Shown: positions 27,581 to 36,193, counted from the stretch's first letter. The stretch: DNA of 64,000 bases from Sphingomonas xanthus (GCF_007998985.1 NZ_CP041659.1:1178001-1242000); one strand, 5' to 3'. A program made the numbers and translations. The notes: generated from the sequence alone by a model not told the origin.

Positions 27581-28096
27581 ATGACGAACTTTGCTCGATT
27601 CGCGGTGGTCGCCGCCGCAACTGCCCTCTTCGCCACTCCGGCTGCTGCTGCTCCCGTGGGGGCCAGCCCGAAGGCCAAGGCCTCGGCCCGGATTGTCCGG
27701 CCGCTAACCTTGACCGCTACCCGCGACCTCGATTTCGGAACGATCGTCGTCGGTTCAATTCCTGGCGCCCAGACCGTTTCGGTCAGCCAGGCCGGCGTCC
27801 TGACCTGTGGCACCAGCGGCCTGACTTGCTCGGGCACGGTATCGTCGGCGCAGTATAATGTGACCGGAACCAACAACATGCAGGTCAACATCACCGCGAC
27901 CGCCTCGAACCTTACCAACACGACCTCGGGCGGCAGCGAAACGCTGGCGTTCAGCCCGAATGCCCCGGCTAGCGTCACGCTGACTAACTCGGGCGCTCCG
28001 GGCAACAATTTCACCGTCGGTGGATCGATCGTCATCGGCACCGCCACGGTGGACGGCCTTTATTCCGGGGACATCGAAGTCACCGTCGATTATTGA
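27581..28096 (+). CDS. DUF4402 family exported protein (second copy, probable major subunit)
   Basis: A 171-residue protein from ATG 27581 behind a GTGGGGA sequence, with a clear signal peptide (cleavage near PAAAA). The mature part begins ASARIVRPLTLTATRDLDFG, a DUF4402 hallmark, is rich in Thr, Ser, Asn and Gly, contains two cysteines that could form a disulfide (LTCGTSGLTC), and ends DIEVTVDY. Composition and own terminator suggest an abundant surface subunit. It is followed by a strong hairpin and then the chaperone gene. Confidence 0.83.
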   Translation: MTNFARFAVVAAATALFATPAAAAPVGASPKAKASARIVRPLTLTATRDLDFGTIVVGSIPGAQTVSVSQAGVLTCGTSGLTCSGTVSSAQYNVTGTNNMQVNITATASNLTNTTSGGSETLAFSPNAPASVTLTNSGAPGNNFTVGGSIVIGTATVDGLYSGDIEVTVDY

Positions 28097-28138
28097 GCTG
28101 TGGACGATGCCTCCCGGATCTTACCCGGGTTGCATGGG

Positions 28139-28167
28139 AAGGCCGCCGAGCGATCGGCGGCCTTTTC
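28139..28167 (+). terminator. Intrinsic terminator after the second DUF4402 gene
   Basis: AAGGCCGCCGA pairs perfectly with TCGGCGGCCTT across a four-base loop and is followed by TTCC. It would separate subunit transcription from the chaperone and usher. Confidence 0.85.
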
Positions 28168-28186
28168 CTGTCAGCCGTCGCAACGC

Positions 28187-28209
28187 ATGGTTAGCCGAAT
28201 AATAACCAT
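28187..28209. promoter_or_regulatory. Inverted TAACCAT repeat upstream of the chaperone gene
   Basis: ATGGTTA (28187-28193) and TAACCAT (28203-28209) form a perfect inverted repeat with nine bases between. TTAACCAT is the half-site form of the CtrA recognition sequence in Alphaproteobacteria, though here each arm has only one of the two leading bases of that form. The site ends about 39 bases before the ATG at 28248. Confidence 0.5.
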
Positions 28210-28247
28210 TTCGGACGCATCATCCTCCGAACACATTGGAGGGTTTC

Positions 28248-29075
28248 ATGCTTCGTTTGCTTTCCGGCCGCTTGGCCACACTTTGTCTGCTCGCCCCAAC
28301 GCTGTTGGTCGCCGCGCCCGCGGCGCAGGCTGGCGTCGGCGACCTGCTGGTTGCCCCGACCCGGATCGTCCTTGACGGCCGCCGCGGGACTGAAGTGATC
28401 CTCAACAATATTGGCGACGACGTTGCCACCTACCGAGTGTCGGTCGAGCTTCGCCGAATGAACGCGGAAGGCCGACTGGTCGATGTCACCGATGCGACCG
28501 AAGCGGAAAAGATTGCGCAGGAGATGATCCTCTATGCGCCCAAGCGGATCACACTGCCGCCCAATCAGCCTCAAGCGATTCGCCTGTCGGCCCGCGCTCC
28601 CCAAGGCCTCGCGGACGGCGAATATCGCGCCCATTTGCTGTTCCGCGCCGTTCCCCCGCCGCGCCCGGCCGCCGATCCCGCAGCCAAGGTCGAAGGCGTC
28701 GCCTTCCAGCTGACTCCCATTTACGGCGTTACCATCCCGGTCATCGTCCGGCTGGGCAGGCTTGAGGCGGTGGCCGGCATCAGCAACGTCCGCAAGGTCG
28801 AGGACCAGGGCAAGCCCGCGGTCGCGCTCGACCTTAGCAGGACGGGCCAGCGCTCCACTTTCGGGGAAATTCGCGTCATGAAAGCCGGCGTCACCGACCC
28901 GATTGCGGTCGTGCGGGGCATCGCCGTTTATACTGAAGTCGGTCAGCGCTCGGTCACGGTGCCGATCGACCCGGCCCATGCGGCCGCAGCCATCGGGCAG
29001 GTTACCGTTCAATATGTCGAACCGACAGACAGCGGGCCGGTGACGATCGCCGAGACCACCGCAGTGCTGCGCTAA
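28248..29075 (+). CDS. PapD-like fimbrial chaperone
   Basis: A 275-residue protein from ATG 28248 behind GGAGGG. A signal peptide ends near AAQAGVG. The N-terminal immunoglobulin-like domain has LLVAPTRIVLDGRRGTEVIL, and then AKRITLPPNQPQAIRLSARAP, which corresponds to the subunit-binding strand region of periplasmic pilus chaperones. It should hold DUF4402 subunits for the usher encoded 26 bases downstream. The sequence is divergent from classical FimC. Confidence 0.82.
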   Translation: MLRLLSGRLATLCLLAPTLLVAAPAAQAGVGDLLVAPTRIVLDGRRGTEVILNNIGDDVATYRVSVELRRMNAEGRLVDVTDATEAEKIAQEMILYAPKRITLPPNQPQAIRLSARAPQGLADGEYRAHLLFRAVPPPRPAADPAAKVEGVAFQLTPIYGVTIPVIVRLGRLEAVAGISNVRKVEDQGKPAVALDLSRTGQRSTFGEIRVMKAGVTDPIAVVRGIAVYTEVGQRSVTVPIDPAHAAAAIGQVTVQYVEPTDSGPVTIAETTAVLR

Positions 29076-29101
29076 CGGCGGTAAGGGCGGGAGAAGGAAT
29101 C

Positions 29102-31837
29102 TTGGCGGCGCCAAACCGCTGGTTTCGCGGTGCTTTTGCGTCGTGGGCGCTGGCTGTTGCCGGCGCCGTCGCCGCATGGGCTGCCACTCCCGTCGACACG
29201 CGCTGGACCGCGCATGCCGACGAACAATTTCTTCTCGACGTCAACATTCGCCAGCTCCGCTTGGGCGACGGCGTGCGGGCCTACCAGACGCCCGAGGGCA
29301 CCTGCGTGGTGTTCGGCGATTTCCTGACCACGCTCGACGTGCCGATGAAAATCGATCTTGGCGCGAAGTCTGCATCGGGCTGGGCGTTTCGCGAGGAGAA
29401 TCGCATTGCGATCGACCTCGTCGCTGGCAAGGTCCGATACGGCGACAAGCAAGAGGGAATCGAAGCCGGTCAAATCCGCGAAACGCCCGAGGGCTGGTGT
29501 ATCAATACCGAAGCGCTTGGCCGCTGGTTCGGACTTGGCGTCAAGCCGGTCACCGCGGGCTCGCTGCTCCTGCTTGAATCCGAAGCGAAACTTCCGGTCG
29601 AACTCGCTCGCGAGCGCGAACAGCGCGCAGCGCGGATCCGGCCCGCGGCGATGCCGCTCGAGAATCTGCCTAAGGTCAAGCTGCCCTACCGGATGTGGCG
29701 TGCACCGGCGCTGGACTTCATCGTCAGCGCCGGGGTCACCTACCAAGCCACGACCGGGCTGAAAGTCGACCGCCGGGCATCGGTGATCGCCGCTGGCGAG
29801 CTGGCGCGGCTTTCCTACGATGCCACGCTGGCGACCGATGCTCAGGGAAAACCCCAGTCGCTGCGCTTTCGCGCGTTTCGTTCAGAGCCCGACGGTGGTC
29901 TGCTAGGCCCGCTCAACGCCACCCACTTCGCGGTCGGCGACGTACAGGGACTGGCGAGCCGCCTAATTGGCAGCGGCAGCGGTCGGGGCGCGGAAGTTAC
30001 CAATCGCCCGCTGTTCAACCCTGCGACCTTCGACCGTACCCGGTTCGAAGGAGACTTGCCGCCGGGATGGGATGCCGAGCTGTATCGCAATTCAGAATTA
30101 CTCGCATTTAACCGCTCAGACGGGAGCGGGCGTTATAAGTTCGAGGACATCCCACTGATCTACGGCGACAACCGCTTCGAAATCATCCTCCACGGGCCCC
30201 AAGGGCAGCAGCGCAGTCGATTCGAGAGCGTCAATGTCGGCCAGAACCAGGTTCCCGCGGGTCAGACCTGGTATTGGGCGGGGATCAGCCAGCCTGGAAA
30301 AACCCTGCTGGGAGAGGTCATGGGTGATCACCATGATCCCCCGGGCGATCGCATCGCCGGCGATTTCCGGCAGCCCGACCTGCAGGCGGCTGTCCAGGTC
30401 GAACATGGTCTCAGCAAGCGGACCTCGGTCGGCATGATGGCGACGATGCTGTTGGCGGGTGAAGGAAAGCTGACCTTTGTCGAGGGATCGGTCCGCCACT
30501 CCATCGGCCCGGCCCTTGTCGAGGCGGGGGTTGCCCGCGACACGCGCGGCGGCATGGCCGGTCGAGTCCAAGCCATCGCCCGTCTAGGAAGTACTAATAT
30601 CAGCGCCGACGCGATGATTGCGCGCGATTTCGTGGTCAACGGCAAGCGCGAGGACCAGTTTCGGGACCTGCGTATGTCGGTGGATTCGCCAATCAAGCTG
30701 GGCCGTCGGCACATCGGCGCCCATGCCGACATCCGGCTGACCGAGCGCGGTAACGCCGACCGCACGCTGGCTGCGGCAGGACGGCTTTCGTCCAACTTTA
30801 ATGGGTTTAACCTTTCGACGATCGTCAATTGGCAGCGCCAGCTGGGCGACGGGCCACCCAAGGCCCCCGATCGGCTCGACGTCGGCGCGATCGGCACCGC
30901 GCGGATCGGCGACGTCCGGCTTCGCGGCGAGACAATGTGGGAGCTGAGCCCGACGAGCCGATTCCGAAGCGCCGAACTGTCAGCCTATTGGTCTGCCTCG
31001 GACAAGGCTGACTGGGAGGGTGCAGTCGGTTATGACGCGATCGCCGGGCGCGGACGGGCCCGTGTATCGCATATCCGCCGGTTCACCAGCCTTGCCGCGG
31101 CCGCCTCGCTCGAGGCTGGTACCGACGGCAGCTTTGCCGCCGGGATCAACCTCAATTTCTCGCTCGATGGCGCGTCCGGCAGAGTACGAATGACGAACCA
31201 GCGGCTCGCCAGTTCGGGAGCGGTCGAAGCGCGCGTGTATCGCGATCTGAACGACAACGGCCGGCGTGACCTGGAGGAGCCATGGGAGGAAGGCGCTCTG
31301 ATTACCACCGGGCAACGCGTATCTGAAGAGGTCACTGACAAGGAGGGCCGCGTGCGTGTCGCCGGGCTCCAACCCTATCAGCCGATCGCGGTGGGTATCG
31401 ACACCACCAGTTTGGCCAATCCCGCGTTCACGCCGAAGAAAGCGCTCCAGTTGGTGGTGCCCCGGCCGGGAATCGCGGCCAGGCTAGAAATCGGCTTGGT
31501 CGGGGCCGGCGATATCGAGGGGCTGCTCGTCCAGCATGACGGCCGCGGCTTCGAGGGGCTGGACATCGAACTGGTCGACGCCAGCGGTGCCGCCGTCGCA
31601 ACTCAACGGACTGATTATGACGGCTTCTTCTTGTTCGAGCGCGTGGCCTATGGCAGCTACACGCTGCGTCTGACGCCGGATTCGGCGCGGGTCACCAGCA
31701 TGCCCACCAGTCTCGGCCAGGTCGCGGAGATTGGTCCGCTAAGGAGTGTCGTCCGCCTCGGGGCAATCCGCCTCGTCCAGTCCAGCAGCATCGCCATGGC
31801 AGGACCCGAGTCGCCCGGCCCGGCATCTCGCCGTTAA
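29102..31837 (+). CDS. Outer-membrane usher-like protein
   Basis: A 911-residue protein starting at TTG 29102, chosen because GGAGAAGGA lies about five bases upstream. A signal peptide ends around residue 28. A middle segment (residues 320-370: FEGDLPPGWDAELYRN, then GRYKFEDIPLIYGDNRFEI) matches the plug-type domain of ushers of the TcfC-like class; the centre is a long beta-barrel-like stretch. The C terminus has a carboxypeptidase-regulatory-like domain with ARVYRDLNDNGRRDLEEPW. It should export the DUF4402 subunits. The assignment as an alternative usher class is inference. Confidence 0.8.
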   Translation: MAAPNRWFRGAFASWALAVAGAVAAWAATPVDTRWTAHADEQFLLDVNIRQLRLGDGVRAYQTPEGTCVVFGDFLTTLDVPMKIDLGAKSASGWAFREENRIAIDLVAGKVRYGDKQEGIEAGQIRETPEGWCINTEALGRWFGLGVKPVTAGSLLLLESEAKLPVELAREREQRAARIRPAAMPLENLPKVKLPYRMWRAPALDFIVSAGVTYQATTGLKVDRRASVIAAGELARLSYDATLATDAQGKPQSLRFRAFRSEPDGGLLGPLNATHFAVGDVQGLASRLIGSGSGRGAEVTNRPLFNPATFDRTRFEGDLPPGWDAELYRNSELLAFNRSDGSGRYKFEDIPLIYGDNRFEIILHGPQGQQRSRFESVNVGQNQVPAGQTWYWAGISQPGKTLLGEVMGDHHDPPGDRIAGDFRQPDLQAAVQVEHGLSKRTSVGMMATMLLAGEGKLTFVEGSVRHSIGPALVEAGVARDTRGGMAGRVQAIARLGSTNISADAMIARDFVVNGKREDQFRDLRMSVDSPIKLGRRHIGAHADIRLTERGNADRTLAAAGRLSSNFNGFNLSTIVNWQRQLGDGPPKAPDRLDVGAIGTARIGDVRLRGETMWELSPTSRFRSAELSAYWSASDKADWEGAVGYDAIAGRGRARVSHIRRFTSLAAAASLEAGTDGSFAAGINLNFSLDGASGRVRMTNQRLASSGAVEARVYRDLNDNGRRDLEEPWEEGALITTGQRVSEEVTDKEGRVRVAGLQPYQPIAVGIDTTSLANPAFTPKKALQLVVPRPGIAARLEIGLVGAGDIEGLLVQHDGRGFEGLDIELVDASGAAVATQRTDYDGFFLFERVAYGSYTLRLTPDSARVTSMPTSLGQVAEIGPLRSVVRLGAIRLVQSSSIAMAGPESPGPASRR

Positions 31838-31877
31838 CCATAAGTCGTCTGGCACGACTTTCTGGGTCTGGGGACAT

Positions 31878-31936
31878 GCAAAATCGCTGGGCTATCCCTC
31901 TGGGAAGCCCGGAAAGACTGGCTTTCGCGATTTTGC
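31878..31936 (-). repeat. Hairpin directly after tRNA-Leu
   Basis: GCAAAATCGC (31878-31887) and GCGATTTTGC (31927-31936) are a perfect inverted repeat that ends exactly one base beyond the encoded CCA of the tRNA. Inside it a second stem, GGGCT with AGCCC, can form. It could act as terminator or 3' processing structure. It lies at the end of the region between the usher and tRNA. Confidence 0.62.
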
Positions 31937-32023
31937 TGGTGCGGTCGAGAAGACTCGAACTTCCACGGGCTTTCGCCCACAACGACCTCAACGTTGCGCG
32001 TCTACCAGTTCCGCCACGACCGC
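31937..32023 (-). tRNA. tRNA-Leu(GAG)
   Basis: The minus strand reads GCGGTCGTGGCGGAACTGG at the 5' end, and folds into a full cloverleaf with the long variable arm of a class II tRNA. The anticodon stem is CAACG/CGTTG with loop TTGAGGT, giving anticodon GAG. The T-loop is TTCGAGT and the CCA end is encoded. A terminator-like hairpin lies six bases upstream of the 5' end. Confidence 0.96.
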
Positions 32024-32029
32024 ACTCAT

Positions 32030-32054
32030 AAAAACAGCGCCGACAAACGGCGCC
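32030..32054 (-). terminator. Terminator-like hairpin just upstream of tRNA-Leu
   Basis: On the minus strand GGCGCCG and CGGCGC pair around TTTGT and are followed by TGTTTTT. It looks like an intrinsic terminator for transcription coming from the zinc-ribbon gene. It ends six bases before the tRNA 5' end, which leaves little room for a tRNA promoter below it. Confidence 0.6.
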
Positions 32055-32176
32055 GCTCGGTAGGGCGCGGCCTCTAGCAAAGCCTTTGTGCGCTGGCAAC
32101 GGCGAACAATTGGTCCATTTCGGAACAATGCCTAACAAGGCGCTAACCATCGCGCGAGCAAACGATTATCCAAGCC

Positions 32177-32431
32177 ATGATGATCGGTGCGCTTTTCATC
32201 CTCGCGGTGGCCGCCACCGCTCCGCCGGCCTCGCCGGGGGAAAATTCCGCGCCCGCGTTCCGGGCAGTCAGCGGCGCAACCGCGCGCGCGACGGTCAGCA
32301 TTCGCGTGGTGAACGGGGCCAGCTTCGGACCCAATCATTCAGGACCGGTGAGCGGCGCTCACCGCAGGTCGACCGAGATCGCCGATGCCGACGGCCTCGC
32401 GAGGTCTGCAGAATTGCTGGAATTTCAGTAA
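32177..32431 (+). CDS. Small exported protein, unknown
   Basis: An 84-residue open frame from ATG 32177 with a short hydrophobic N terminus (MMIGALFILAVAATAPP) and a mature part rich in Ala and Ser that includes ATVSIRVVNGASFG. I do not recognise it beyond a resemblance to the ARIVRP-type start of DUF4402 proteins. It ends one base before the convergent zinc-ribbon gene. No strong ribosome-binding site is visible. A TAACCAT sequence (32144-32150) lies upstream. Confidence 0.5.
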   Translation: MMIGALFILAVAATAPPASPGENSAPAFRAVSGATARATVSIRVVNGASFGPNHSGPVSGAHRRSTEIADADGLARSAELLEFQ

Positions 32432-32432
32432 C

Positions 32433-33287
32433 TTAGCTTCCCAGGCTGATGGTCAGTTCGTCTCCACCCTTGGGCACGTCAACCTCGGCGCTATTGAAGC
32501 TCGCACTTGCCCTCGGCGCCAACACGCGTGAGGGAGGTGCAATCGTCCAGCGGTGAACGATCGCCTTGGTCCGAGCGTCGCGCAGTTCGGCCATGATCGG
32601 CGGCACGTCCTGCGGGCTATCGGTCGGATTGATGACCCGGCCGCTGATGGCGATCAGTTCATTGCCGCTTTCCAGCATCTGCCGGTCGCGGGTGGTGATC
32701 ATCAACTGCAGCGGCGTCGCCGAAGCTTTGGCGATCCCCGCGCGCGCTTTCCACTCGGGCGAGGCGAACAGCCAAAAGGCAGCCGCAGCCGCCGCAATCA
32801 GGATGAGGAGGCCGAGGAGCAGCGGCCAGCGGCGCCTTCCCGGCTCGGACTCGTCGCGAATCGGCGCGTAGATCTGAAAGTCGTCCTCGGACGCGCCGGG
32901 CTGCGGAGCTTCAGCCGGGGATCCGCCGTCAGCATAGTCGCCCATGGCGGAAGACTGCACATCCGCTGGACCCCACTCCGGGTCGGCCGCCTCGGGGGTT
33001 TCGCTCTCGGCTAACCCCTCCTCCGGCCCAGCGATCTCGGCCACGACATCGCCCGACGGGGCAACGACCGGCACATAATCCTGGTCCGTGTCGGCAAGCG
33101 GCTCAGAGGGGATCGGCGCGGCCGCCTGCGACGGCCGGACGGCTTGGCTTTCCTCGTCGGCAGCGGGTTCAGGATCGACGTGCCAGCTGTGTTTGCAGGA
33201 CGCACAACGGACCTGCCGCCCGCCGGGCGGAACGGCGTCATCTTTGACCACATATTTGGTGGCGCAGGCGGGACAGGTCAGGATCAT
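32433..33287 (-). CDS. MJ0042-type zinc-ribbon membrane protein (DUF3426)
   Basis: A 284-residue protein from ATG 33287. The N-terminal zinc ribbon MILTCPACATKYVV with a second pair CASCKHSW is the MJ0042 family. A long acidic linker, a membrane segment (WPLLLGLLILIAAAAAAFWLF, about residues 150-172) and a C-terminal DUF3426 periplasmic domain follow (ISGRVINPTDSPQDVPPI). It diverges from ftsE and lies next to the cell-division genes. Function unknown. Confidence 0.87.
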   Translation of the reverse strand: MILTCPACATKYVVKDDAVPPGGRQVRCASCKHSWHVDPEPAADEESQAVRPSQAAAPIPSEPLADTDQDYVPVVAPSGDVVAEIAGPEEGLAESETPEAADPEWGPADVQSSAMGDYADGGSPAEAPQPGASEDDFQIYAPIRDESEPGRRRWPLLLGLLILIAAAAAAFWLFASPEWKARAGIAKASATPLQLMITTRDRQMLESGNELIAISGRVINPTDSPQDVPPIMAELRDARTKAIVHRWTIAPPSRVLAPRASASFNSAEVDVPKGGDELTISLGS

Positions 33288-33397
33288 GTGGGGCGGGGCC
33301 TCCTGCGAAACAATTAACTTGGATAAACAGCAATGCTCCCGCCTTGGCAAGGCGGCCTGCCCCGTGCCACATCCGCTGCGACGGGAAGGGAGGCAGT

Positions 33398-34114
33398 TTG
33401 ACGGGGAGTATCGTCGAGTTCGATCGCGTTGGCCTGCGCTACGGCACGGGCGCCGAGGTCCTGTGCGATCTCGACTTCCGCCTGTCCGAGGGAGGATTTT
33501 ATTTTCTGACCGGCCCATCCGGTGCGGGCAAGACGTCGCTCCTCAAGCTGCTTTACCTGGCGCAGAGGCCGACGCGAGGCCGCATGTCGCTGTTTGGCGA
33601 GGAATTGGGCGAGTTGCCGCGCGAAGCGCTGCCTAGCTATCGGCGCCGAATTGGCGTCGTCTTTCAGGACTTCCGGCTGATCCGCCACCTGTCGGCGTTC
33701 GACAATGTTGCCTTGCCGCTGCGCATCGCCGGCTATTCGGAAGCCGAGGTGGAGGGTCCGGTACGGGAAATGCTGGCCTGGGTCGGCCTTGCCGACCGCG
33801 CCAGCGCCCGGCCGCCGACCTTGTCGGGCGGGGAACAGCAGCGCGTGGCGATTGCCAGAGCCGTGATTGCCCGTCCCGAACTGGTCATTGCCGACGAACC
33901 TACCGGCAACGTCGATGCCGCCATGGCACAGCGGATCCTGCACCTGCTGACGGCGATGAACCGGCTGGGGACAACGGTGATCGTTGCCACCCACGATGTC
34001 GGATTGATCGCCGCGACTCCCGGCGCGCAATTGATCCGTCTTGAAAAGGGCCTGCTGGTCGATCCGACAGGCGCGCTTCGCCATCCTCCACGCGGCGCGC
34101 AGGGGGCGCCATGA
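33398..34114 (+). CDS. ftsE: Cell-division ABC transporter ATPase FtsE
   Basis: A 238-residue ATPase starting at TTG 33398, chosen for GGGAGG a few bases upstream. Walker A is TGPSGAGKTSLLKL, the signature LSGGEQQRVAIARA and Walker B LVIADEPTGN. FtsE and FtsX form the complex at the septum that links division to peptidoglycan hydrolase activation. The start overlaps no other gene; the stop overlaps ftsX (ATGA). Confidence 0.94.
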   Translation: MTGSIVEFDRVGLRYGTGAEVLCDLDFRLSEGGFYFLTGPSGAGKTSLLKLLYLAQRPTRGRMSLFGEELGELPREALPSYRRRIGVVFQDFRLIRHLSAFDNVALPLRIAGYSEAEVEGPVREMLAWVGLADRASARPPTLSGGEQQRVAIARAVIARPELVIADEPTGNVDAAMAQRILHLLTAMNRLGTTVIVATHDVGLIAATPGAQLIRLEKGLLVDPTGALRHPPRGAQGAP

Positions 34115-34977
34115 ATTTCCTTACTGTATCCGAGCCGGAAAAGCGGCTCATCCCGTCAAGCGGCGTACGAGGGCCCGTACCCGTGCTGATTGCCATCATG
34201 ACCTTTGTCATGGTGGTGGTAGGTGCGGCCGGCCTTGCGCTTGCCAACACCGCAGGAGTGGTGCGCAGCGGCGTCGAACATCGCTACTCGATCCAGATCA
34301 TCGACGGCCGCTCCTCGGCCTCTGCCGCCGTCGCAGTCGCGCGGGGACAGCCGGGCGTGATCCGCGCCACGGCTGTGCCGCAACAAGAACTGCGACGAAC
34401 GCTTGAACGATGGCTCGGGCCGGCCGCCGCAGCCGCCGACCTTCCGGTCCCGACCATCATCGATGTCGACCTCGCGCCCGGCAGCGACGCGGGGGCGATC
34501 GGCCGGCAGGTCGAAAAGGCCCTTCCCAATGCCCGCTTCGTCGCCCATCGCGACAGCCTCGCCCCAATGTTGGCGGCCCTCAATGGGCTGACCATGCTTG
34601 CTGCGGGGCTGATTGTCCTGATCGCCTTGGCCAGCGCCGCCGCAGTGGTGTTGGCCGCGCGCGGCGCGCTCGACACGCATCGCGGGACCATTGCCGTGAT
34701 GCACGGCATCGGCGCCACCGACCGCCAGGTCGCGCGTCTGTTCGTCAGGCAGATCGCGGTCGATGCGCTGGTCGGCGGTTTTGCCGGAGCCGTGGTTGCG
34801 GGAGTGATCATTGCGCTAGTCATGGGCGGTGCCAGCCTTGCCGCGACAATTGTTGGGGAGCCGCCGCTCGGTTGGGCCGATGCCCTGCTGCTGGCAATGC
34901 TGCCGATCCTCGTCGCGCTACTTGCGACGCTGGTTGCCAGGTCGGCCCTGCTCAGGGCATTGCGCGACAGACTATGA
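34111..34977 (+). CDS. ftsX: Cell-division membrane protein FtsX
   Basis: A 288-residue protein with a cytoplasmic N terminus, one membrane segment at about residues 26-46, a periplasmic domain with VEHRYSIQIIDGR, and three C-terminal membrane segments. It has the characteristic FtsX layout and lies immediately after ftsE with an ATGA overlap, then overlaps the YdcF gene. It links FtsE to periplasmic hydrolase activators. Confidence 0.9.
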   Translation: MNFLTVSEPEKRLIPSSGVRGPVPVLIAIMTFVMVVVGAAGLALANTAGVVRSGVEHRYSIQIIDGRSSASAAVAVARGQPGVIRATAVPQQELRRTLERWLGPAAAAADLPVPTIIDVDLAPGSDAGAIGRQVEKALPNARFVAHRDSLAPMLAALNGLTMLAAGLIVLIALASAAAVVLAARGALDTHRGTIAVMHGIGATDRQVARLFVRQIAVDALVGGFAGAVVAGVIIALVMGGASLAATIVGEPPLGWADALLLAMLPILVALLATLVARSALLRALRDRL

Positions 34978-35510
34978 TCGCGCGTCTGCTGGCATTTCTG
35001 GCCGTCCTCTACGGACTGGGCTTTGCTCTTTATGCGGTGACCCTGGGGGAGCCGGCTGCGGACGATGCCGCACGTGTCGACGCGATTATCGTCATCACCG
35101 GAGGCAAGGGCCGGATTGAACATGCCGCGCGGTTGCTTGAAAGCCGCAAGGGCCGGCGGCTGCTGATCGCAGGGGCCGATCCTTCAGTTCGCAAGCGCGA
35201 TCTGGTTTCCCGCCTCGACCTCGACCGTAAGCTGCTCGACTGCTGTGTCGACCTGGGCTCGGAATCAGTCGACACCAGGTCGAACGCCGAAGAGGCGAAA
35301 CGGTGGATGGAACGGCGCGGCTATGACAGCCTGCGGCTGGTCACCAGTGATTGGCACATGCGGCGTGCCCGCTACGAATTTAACCGCCAATTCGCCCCAA
35401 CGACGACGATCATTGCCGACGCGGTGCGGACGGAGCCGGCATTCCGGACGCTGTTCGGCGAATATAATAAGTATCTGCTGCGGCGGGTCAGCGTATGGCT
35501 GGATATCTGA
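34974..35510 (+). CDS. YdcF/DUF218 family protein
   Basis: A 178-residue protein from ATG 34974 with an N-terminal membrane anchor (residues 3-22). The DUF218 core is DAIIVITGGKGRIEHAARLL, SRSNAEE-type ESVDTRSNAEEAKRW and LRLVTSDWHMRRARYEF. DUF218 proteins include SanA and YdcF and are thought to act in the envelope. It overlaps ftsX by four bases, and its stop overlaps the downstream acyltransferase start. Confidence 0.88.
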   Translation: MIARLLAFLAVLYGLGFALYAVTLGEPAADDAARVDAIIVITGGKGRIEHAARLLESRKGRRLLIAGADPSVRKRDLVSRLDLDRKLLDCCVDLGSESVDTRSNAEEAKRWMERRGYDSLRLVTSDWHMRRARYEFNRQFAPTTTIIADAVRTEPAFRTLFGEYNKYLLRRVSVWLDI

Positions 35511-36193
35511 TGGCCCTGCTTCGATCTATCCTGTTTGCGCTGCTCTTCTATCCGGGGACTTTAGTCTATGTGTTGACGGTGATCGCCGTGTCGCCGATCG
35601 GCGACCGGCCGGTGCAAGCCGTCGTCCATGCCTGGTCGGCCTATCACCACTGGTTGGTTCGCTACCTGCTCAATATCCGTAGCCTGTGGGACGGGAAAAT
35701 TCCCGAGGGCGCTTATTTGATCGCGGTCAAGCACCAGTCGATGATGGAAGCGGTCGACACGCTCCATTTCGCGCGCAGCCCGGTCGTGGTGATGAAGCGC
35801 GAACTTACCGTGATCCCCTTGTTCGGCTGGGTCACCCGTCGCTACGGGGTGATCGGCGTCGATCGCAATGCCGGCGCAAGCGCGCTCCGGGCGATGATGG
35901 TCGAGGCGAAGGCGGCAATTGCCGGGGGCCGGCCGGTGATCATCTTCCCGGAAGGGACCCGCGTACCTTATGGCCAGTCGCCTCCGCTGCAATCGGGCTT
36001 CGCGGGACTCTATCGTGCGCTCGGCTTGCCCGTGGTTCCGGTCGCGCACGATGTCGGGCGCATATGGGGCCGCGGTTTCGTCAAGCAAAGCGGTATCGCC
36101 CACTTCAAGGTCGGCGAAGTCATTCCTGCAGGTTTGAAGCGCGAAGAGATCGAGACGCGTGTACACGCCGCGATCAACGCGCTTACCCCCTGA
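35510..36193 (+). CDS. plsC: 1-acyl-sn-glycerol-3-phosphate acyltransferase (PlsC)
   Basis: A 227-residue protein from ATG 35510 (a start at 35495 would add five residues, but lacks a ribosome-binding site). It has an N-terminal membrane segment, the catalytic block KHQSMMEAVD, which has E in place of the usual D four residues after the histidine, and the FPEGTRVPYG phosphate-binding motif. It makes phosphatidic acid from lysophosphatidic acid. The order ftsE-ftsX-ydcF-plsC suggests a membrane-growth operon. It overlaps the convergent pheT by 11 bases. Confidence 0.9.
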   Translation: MALLRSILFALLFYPGTLVYVLTVIAVSPIGDRPVQAVVHAWSAYHHWLVRYLLNIRSLWDGKIPEGAYLIAVKHQSMMEAVDTLHFARSPVVVMKRELTVIPLFGWVTRRYGVIGVDRNAGASALRAMMVEAKAAIAGGRPVIIFPEGTRVPYGQSPPLQSGFAGLYRALGLPVVPVAHDVGRIWGRGFVKQSGIAHFKVGEVIPAGLKREEIETRVHAAINALTP

